From NCBI GenBank assembly GCA_021802595.1, contig JAJZRT010000127.1, positions 1-8,583 on the forward strand: a stretch of 8,583 bases of DNA, read 5' to 3'. Made by a program: the position numbers and the translations under genes. Shown here piece by piece: positions 4,186-8,583 of the stretch (position 1 is its first letter; every line of letters starts with the position of its first letter). Origin of the DNA: Pseudomonadota bacterium. GTDB lineage: Bacteria > Pseudomonadota > Gammaproteobacteria > Burkholderiales > Thiobacillaceae. The notes under the pieces were generated by a model, which saw nothing but the letters and a program-made list of their open reading frames with translations, was not told the origin of the DNA and made no database searches.

Positions 4186-5366
4186 AAAACAAAACTTTGC
4201 TGATCCACGGCCTGGTGGCCGCCGGCCTGCTGTCCGCATCGACGGCAGCAAATGCGATTGTCCCCGTCACCGACGTTGCCCTGATCAACACGGTCAATAC
4301 GGTCGTCAATACGGCTCGGACTGACATCGTCCGGATGCTGAAGTCGATCAACGACACCATCCAGAAGACCGCCAAAAACATCCAGGACAACGCCATCCAG
4401 GTCGAACGCGATTCCAATGCCCTCAAGGCCGAACAGCAGCGCAGCGAAAGCTCTCTCCCTGAGAATCGTTGTGCCACGGGCGGCATGGCCGAGGCAGTGG
4501 GGGCTGCGGGAAGCGCCGTCGTCAGCAATACCCGCGCCTACGGCGGCAGCGGCGCCTATGGTGGCCGCAATGCCAAAAACCCCCTCGGCGGCGACAGGGA
4601 CCTGGCTAGCAAAATAAACGAAGCCCCGCACTCGCAAGCGGCAGCAGCGGCCACCGTCCTGGCAATCCACGCTAGGTACTGCAACTCCGCCGATGCCAGC
4701 GAGTACCCAAAAATGTGCGCCGGCACCTCATCACTGCCTGATGCCGACGTGCAAGCCGCCAGTCTGTTCTATGGGGCAGGGAGCAAGAAGGATGAGCGCA
4801 GCTACACCTTCAACGCCAAGCAGATCGACGCTGCGATGGCCTACCTCAAGAACGTGAATGACAGCATTCCTGCAACGCGGCTGACGGCCACGGAAGCGAG
4901 GAAGCCTTCCGGCCGCGCCTACCTGGCTCTGCAAGCCGGCCTGGCGGCCAGCACGTCGATGGCATATTTCCCGAGTGAGTTGGCCTTGGCCGAGCGTACA
5001 CCGCTGAAAGGCACACAGGACGTTCTGACCCTGCTGGAAAAATCGAGCGCCTACCCCTCTGGCGGTCGCGGATTCGTTGACGCAAACGATTACCCGGACG
5101 GCGTCTCACGCATGGACCTCCTGCGCCTGGACGTGGCGCGCCGCTATGAAAACCCGAAATGGTACGTCGATGTGGCGGGCAATACCGATTCGATTCCCAA
5201 GGAACAGATCTTCATGCAGGCCCTGGCGCTGAACATGCAATTCCGTCAGATCGAGCAGATGGAGCGGATTGAGGTGTTGCTGGGCCAGCTCGTCGCACGT
5301 GATGTGAACCGCGACCTCAAGCCGCGCCTGCAAGCACAGTACCAGGCGGTCAAGGATACCAAGTGA
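4182..5366 (+). CDS. Secreted conjugative-transfer protein, VirB5/TraW-like features
   Basis: This 394-residue product starts with a clear signal peptide (MKNK, hydrophobic LLIHGLVAAGLLSAST, cleavage ANA at 23-25). The mature N-terminus, IVPVTDVALINTVNTVV followed by a helical coiled coil to about residue 90, resembles the start of VirB5/TrbJ-type proteins. The middle is Gly/Tyr/Ala-rich (AYGGSGAYGGRNAKN). It is followed by H163-x3-C167 and C179, then LPDADVQAASLFYGAG, a pattern I associate weakly with proteins annotated as conjugal transfer protein TraW; I cannot confirm that here. The C-terminal part is helical and charged. It lies directly before the coupling protein gene (GTGA overlap) and after another secreted protein, so an envelope role in conjugation is likely. 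It is much longer than VirB5 (about 220 residues), which argues against simple orthology. Confidence 0.8.
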   Translation: MKNKTLLIHGLVAAGLLSASTAANAIVPVTDVALINTVNTVVNTARTDIVRMLKSINDTIQKTAKNIQDNAIQVERDSNALKAEQQRSESSLPENRCATGGMAEAVGAAGSAVVSNTRAYGGSGAYGGRNAKNPLGGDRDLASKINEAPHSQAAAAATVLAIHARYCNSADASEYPKMCAGTSSLPDADVQAASLFYGAGSKKDERSYTFNAKQIDAAMAYLKNVNDSIPATRLTATEARKPSGRAYLALQAGLAASTSMAYFPSELALAERTPLKGTQDVLTLLEKSSAYPSGGRGFVDANDYPDGVSRMDLLRLDVARRYENPKWYVDVAGNTDSIPKEQIFMQALALNMQFRQIEQMERIEVLLGQLVARDVNRDLKPRLQAQYQAVKDTK

Positions 5367-7708
5367 CCGGCCAGCCCCGCACCAGTAACCAGCCCACCGG
5401 CGCCGATAAATGGGGCGCCCCCCTGTTCCTTGGCGGCGTGGCCGGGGCGCTGGCTGCTGCCGGGTTTTACCTGGGCGGATGGGGCTTGGTGTGGAAATCG
5501 CAGGGTAAAGATTTTTACGTCCAGCCCGCCCTGCACCACGTTTTGCCAGGCAAGCAACCCGGCGACGGCCTGCACGAAAAGGCCGTGGCCTTTATGCAGG
5601 CCGAGCACCCCGCCATCCTGAAAACCCTTGAAGTCGGGCCGCAGATCGCCGGCCTGCTGGCGGGTGGTCTCATGTTTTGGATGACGCTAGGTGACGTGAT
5701 CATCGCCACCCAAGACCATCACATCCGAGGCCGGCGGCGCCTTCAAGGAGAGGCGGCGCTTACGGCATGGGTGAAGGATGAAGGGGAGGATGCGGACGGA
5801 TTGCGTATCCACCCCGAACTGCCACCCATCACAAAATCCCGCGAAACTAAACACATCCTGATATTCGGTGGCGTCGGCAGCGGTAAAACCCAAGCCCTGC
5901 TCCCCTTGATGCGCGCCGCGCGCGAGCGGGGCGACCGGGCGATTATTTTTGACTTCAAGGGCGATTTCACCCCCGATTTTCAGTCGTGTACAGCGCTGCA
6001 CGACGGCCAGGAGATTGAGGTTGAGGACGCGATCTTCGCGCCTTGGGACAGCCGCTCCGTGCCCTGGGCAGTTGCCCAGGACGTGGACACCTTGGCCGCC
6101 GCGCGCGAGTTTGCTGCGCGCACGATTACCGAGTCAGGAAGCGGCGCGACGATGTGGGTCAATGCTGCCAGGCAGGTGCTGGTTGCCTGCTTGGTCGAGT
6201 TGCAAACAACCAAGCCAGGTGACTGGGGATTTGCCGACTTGGTTGCCCGGCTCACCCGCCCGGTTGACCAGTTGACCGAGGCTGCCCGGAAGTACTTCCC
6301 AGAGGCGGTGAAGGCCCTCGGCGACGGCCAGCAGCAGAATGTGACGACGGTCGGCATCCAGATCAACTTGATGTCCTATTTGTCGGTTGTCTTTGACCTA
6401 GCGCGAGCTTGGCCAACTCCCGGGATTTTTTCGATCCGCGACTGGCTTACCGGGGCTGGGGCAGGGCGCGTGAAAACCGTGATCCTCCAGCACGACGGGC
6501 GATTTGAATCTCTCGCCCGCGCCTTTAATGGCGCCGTGATTGGACTTGCGGGTCAATTGATCAAGTCCAAACTGATTGACGAATCAAAGGAACGAAAGCT
6601 CTGGTTTTTTCTTGATGAGTTCCCGGAGCTGGGAAAAGTTGAAACGATCCTCTCTCTTGCGGCCGTCGGGCGAAGCAAGGGCATACGTGTGGTCATCGTC
6701 GTGCAGGACATCAACCAACTCAAAAAAGACTACTCCGAGCACGATGCAAACGCGATCCTCTCCATGGTTGGCACTCACATCATCGCTCGCGTCTCCCCCG
6801 GGGAGACGGCTCAGTACATCGCGGAAAAACTCATCGACGAGCGCGAAATCGAGCGCCTGGTTGTGTCTATAACCGGCGGTGAAGGACGCGCTCCCGGAAT
6901 TTTTACGTCTGGCGGCGGCCGCACATCGACATGGCAAGATAAGCGCGAGCCAGTGATGTTGCCCAGCGAGCTTTTGCAGCTCGGCCCCGTCCCGGGCCAA
7001 GGTGTCAAAGTGCTGTTGTCCGGCATCGGCGAGGACGTGCTTGAGGTCTTAATCCCGTTTTCTGATCCGCGCAAACTCCGTCCGGCCAGCGTGATCGCTG
7101 ACTGGACACGCTACCCGAGCCAGCCGATTGCGCCTGCCGTTGCCACCCCAGAACAGGAACCACCTCAACCCATGCCCTCTTGGGCTGAAGAAGCAGCGGA
7201 GGCAGAGGCAGCCGCTGCCGCGCCGTTACCAGTAACGCCAGCCCCACCAGCAGTAACGCCAGCCGCTCACGCCAAGTCAGACGACATCGACGGCGATGAA
7301 GCGGGAGAGGGCGAAGAGTCAGCCCCAGCGCCAGAGACCGCCACTGATCCGCTGGCTTTCCTGGACGACGGCGAAGCCTCGGAAAAAACGCCAGCCACGG
7401 AGCTCGAAACCCGCATGCTGCCCGTCTCCACTCCGCTGGCCAGCCAACTTGCCGACCAGGCCAAGGGCGAGATGGCGGAAAGCATCGGCGGCGAGCTCGC
7501 TCAACAAGTCGGCATCGCAGCGCTGCCATCAGGCATCGCTGAAATCGCTCACGCCGTTGAGCTTGCGGACACGCTCTTCGACCTTGGCGCCGGCGCGTCC
7601 ATGCCGCCGACCGACGTGGTACCGGTAACAGAGGCCGGCGCGCAGCCCAAAAAGAAAAAATACCGCCTGAAAAAATCCGCCACGGCGCAGCTTGAGGAGA
7701 GCATCTGA
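5363..7708 (+). CDS. traD: TraD/TrwB-type conjugative coupling ATPase (T4CP)
   Basis: The 781-residue inner-membrane ATPase links the relaxosome to the type IV secretion channel and drives DNA transport. Two membrane segments (about 19-44 and 94-115) bracket a small periplasmic loop. The RecA-like domain has Walker A GGVGSGKT (169-176), the family motif FDFKGDF (196-202), Walker B LWFFLDEF (413-420, with D418 and E419) and the VVQDINQLKKDY motif (446-457), all intact. This is the TrwB_AAD_bind/TraD layout. The core ends near residue 585. A tail of about 195 residues follows, rich in Ala, Pro and Glu, with an acidic block (DDIDGDEAGEGEE) and a basic end (KKKKYRLKKS). It resembles the relaxosome-binding extension of F TraD in nature but not in sequence. 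GTG at 5363 has AAGGAT 5 bp upstream. It overlaps the preceding and following genes. Confidence 0.95.
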   Translation: MTGQPRTSNQPTGADKWGAPLFLGGVAGALAAAGFYLGGWGLVWKSQGKDFYVQPALHHVLPGKQPGDGLHEKAVAFMQAEHPAILKTLEVGPQIAGLLAGGLMFWMTLGDVIIATQDHHIRGRRRLQGEAALTAWVKDEGEDADGLRIHPELPPITKSRETKHILIFGGVGSGKTQALLPLMRAARERGDRAIIFDFKGDFTPDFQSCTALHDGQEIEVEDAIFAPWDSRSVPWAVAQDVDTLAAAREFAARTITESGSGATMWVNAARQVLVACLVELQTTKPGDWGFADLVARLTRPVDQLTEAARKYFPEAVKALGDGQQQNVTTVGIQINLMSYLSVVFDLARAWPTPGIFSIRDWLTGAGAGRVKTVILQHDGRFESLARAFNGAVIGLAGQLIKSKLIDESKERKLWFFLDEFPELGKVETILSLAAVGRSKGIRVVIVVQDINQLKKDYSEHDANAILSMVGTHIIARVSPGETAQYIAEKLIDEREIERLVVSITGGEGRAPGIFTSGGGRTSTWQDKREPVMLPSELLQLGPVPGQGVKVLLSGIGEDVLEVLIPFSDPRKLRPASVIADWTRYPSQPIAPAVATPEQEPPQPMPSWAEEAAEAEAAAAAPLPVTPAPPAVTPAAHAKSDDIDGDEAGEGEESAPAPETATDPLAFLDDGEASEKTPATELETRMLPVSTPLASQLADQAKGEMAESIGGELAQQVGIAALPSGIAEIAHAVELADTLFDLGAGASMPPTDVVPVTEAGAQPKKKKYRLKKSATAQLEESI
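7230..7264 (+). repeat. 14-bp in-frame direct repeat in the coupling-protein tail
   Basis: CAGTAACGCCAGCC occurs at 7230-7243 and 7251-7264, 21 bp (seven codons) apart, encoding VTPAPPA then VTPAAHA. It lies in the disordered Ala/Pro tail and looks like a recent small duplication by slippage. It may vary in copy number between relatives. Confidence 0.6.
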
Positions 7709-8583
7709 TGCTGTCTATAGCACCGATCGGCGCGGGCGCGGAGGCACGTGGCTACGCCGACTACCAAGAAAACGAAGCCGCCGCGTCCAAACAGAAACAT
7801 GAGGACTACTACGCCGCCGAGGGCGATGCGGGCCGCTGGATAGGCCGCGCCACCCAGGAAATGGGCCTGAAAGGCGATCTCAAGCCAGGCCAGTTGCTGG
7901 CGGGCCTGCAAGGATTCCACCCCGAAACCGGCGAGCGCCTGGCGAAAAATGCAGGCGCGAAACATAAGGGCGGCTGGGACCTGACGTTCTCCTCCCCGAA
8001 ATCTGTCGGGTGTGTTTGGGCCGTAGCCGATCCCGAACTGCGTGCCGCCATGGAGGCCGAGATGCGAGCCGCTGATGAGCGAGCTCTGAGCTTCCTGGAG
8101 GATGCTGGTGCATTCTCCAGCCGCAGCCGCACCGATCCCGGCCCGGTGGGGGGAGTGATCGCGGCGAGATACTTTCACGGCACCAGCCGCGAAGGTGACC
8201 CGCAACCCCACGGCCACGTTTCCACCCTTAACCTCCAGCCGGACGGCGGTGCGATTGAGCTCGACACGCGATGGAAAAAAGCCGCAGGCGCGGTGCACCG
8301 CGCCGAGCTCGCCGCCGGAATGCAGAGGCTCGGTTTCCAGGTCGAGCGGGACGACTGGAGCTTTCGCCTTGTCGGCGTGCCGGAATCTCTCGAAAAAGGA
8401 TGGTCGAAGCGCCGGAATCAAATCGAGGAGCGGCTCGCGGAGACCGGCTACAGCAGCGCCAAGGCTGCCGCCGTGGCCGCGACCCAGACCCGCAAAGCGA
8501 AGGAGCTGACCACACGCGAAGAGCTTTTTGCCAGGTGGGAAGCGGAGGCAGCCGAGCACGGATTCACCCGCGAGTCCATCCAG
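7708..8583 (+). CDS. mobF: MobF (TraI/TrwC-type) relaxase, N-terminal part
   Basis: The first 292 residues are present; the gene runs off the right edge. This is the transesterase domain that nicks oriT and stays bound to the 5' end. Candidate catalytic tyrosines are Y16/Y19 and Y34/Y35 (ARGYADYQENE, HEDYYAAEGDAGRW). The metal-binding triad is H157, H168 and H170 in YFHGTSREGDPQPHGHVSTLN. WDLTFSSPKS carries the conserved aspartate D91. All correspond to TrwC Y18/Y26, H150/H161/H163 and D85. A helicase domain normally follows in this family but is outside the window. The ATG overlaps the coupling-protein stop codon by one base and has GAGGAGA (7694-7700) 7 bp upstream. The coupling protein then relaxase order matches trwB-trwC. 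Compared with TrwC there are about 7 extra residues between the tyrosine motifs. Confidence 0.95.
   Translation, partial: MLSIAPIGAGAEARGYADYQENEAAASKQKHEDYYAAEGDAGRWIGRATQEMGLKGDLKPGQLLAGLQGFHPETGERLAKNAGAKHKGGWDLTFSSPKSVGCVWAVADPELRAAMEAEMRAADERALSFLEDAGAFSSRSRTDPGPVGGVIAARYFHGTSREGDPQPHGHVSTLNLQPDGGAIELDTRWKKAAGAVHRAELAAGMQRLGFQVERDDWSFRLVGVPESLEKGWSKRRNQIEERLAETGYSSAKAAAVAATQTRKAKELTTREELFARWEAEAAEHGFTRESIQ

Noticed and set aside
4750..5335. TGCAAGC at 4750, 4930 and 5329
   Set aside because: These are isolated copies in coding sequence (Val-Gln-Ala and Leu-Gln-Ala codons), without the clustering or palindromic spacing of the upstream field.
6864..6871. Second TGTCTATA word inside the coupling protein gene
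   Set aside because: An 8-base match is expected by chance in a window this long and it lies inside conserved coding sequence without a hairpin.
7549..8559. 336-codon minus-strand ORF across the coupling protein and relaxase genes
   Set aside because: It is opposite two genes with intact catalytic motifs; long antisense frames are usual in GC-rich coding DNA.

Overview
The window shows the start of an integrated conjugative or mobilisable element of a Pseudomonadota-type (beta- or gamma-proteobacterial) genome. The case rests on a bacterial tRNA-Leu(UAG) gene at the left edge, a GC-rich coding style, and two clear conjugation proteins at the right: a TraD/TrwB-type coupling ATPase and the start of a TraI/TrwC-type (MobF) relaxase. 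The host genus cannot be named from the sequence. An integrated plasmid or an ICE/IME both fit. No integrase gene and no second attachment site lie in the window.

Layout. Positions 1-166 hold a promoter and tRNA-Leu(UAG), whose acceptor stem carries one A:C mismatch; its 3' end is the probable attL. Positions 167-300 hold an imperfect inverted repeat, three phased A/T tracts and a strong sigma-70-type promoter (268-297) whose spacer contains a perfect 9-bp tandem repeat. Positions 300-647 have no convincing gene. They would form a leader of about 345 nt ending in a 12-bp hairpin just upstream of the ribosome binding site of the next gene. Positions 648-1792 hold two overlapping genes: a small winged-HTH DNA-binding protein and a replication-initiator-like HTH protein. 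The middle of the second gene carries a palindrome and a direct repeat, an arrangement like the intragenic origin of lambda gene O. A small zinc-ribbon ORF lies on the opposite strand (1870-2160).

Positions 2161-2915 are non-coding and unusually structured. The hexamer GCAAGC/GCTTGC occurs 15 times between 2302 and 2923, as tandem repeats 9-13 bp apart and as palindromes of two fixed spacings, next to a DnaA-box-like site. A separate 26-bp near-perfect palindrome (2786-2811) sits about 105 bp before the transfer operon. This is the best candidate for an oriV, oriT or partition/regulatory region.

From 2916 to the right edge there is one translationally coupled operon of six genes on the + strand, each overlapping the next by 4 bp or less: a ribbon-helix-helix relaxosome-accessory candidate, an unrecognised soluble protein, two unrecognised secreted proteins, the coupling ATPase and the MobF relaxase (cut by the window edge). 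The outer members match the accessory-coupling protein-relaxase order of R388 (trwA-trwB-trwC). The three unknown genes between accessory protein and coupling protein are the most novel part of the coding content.
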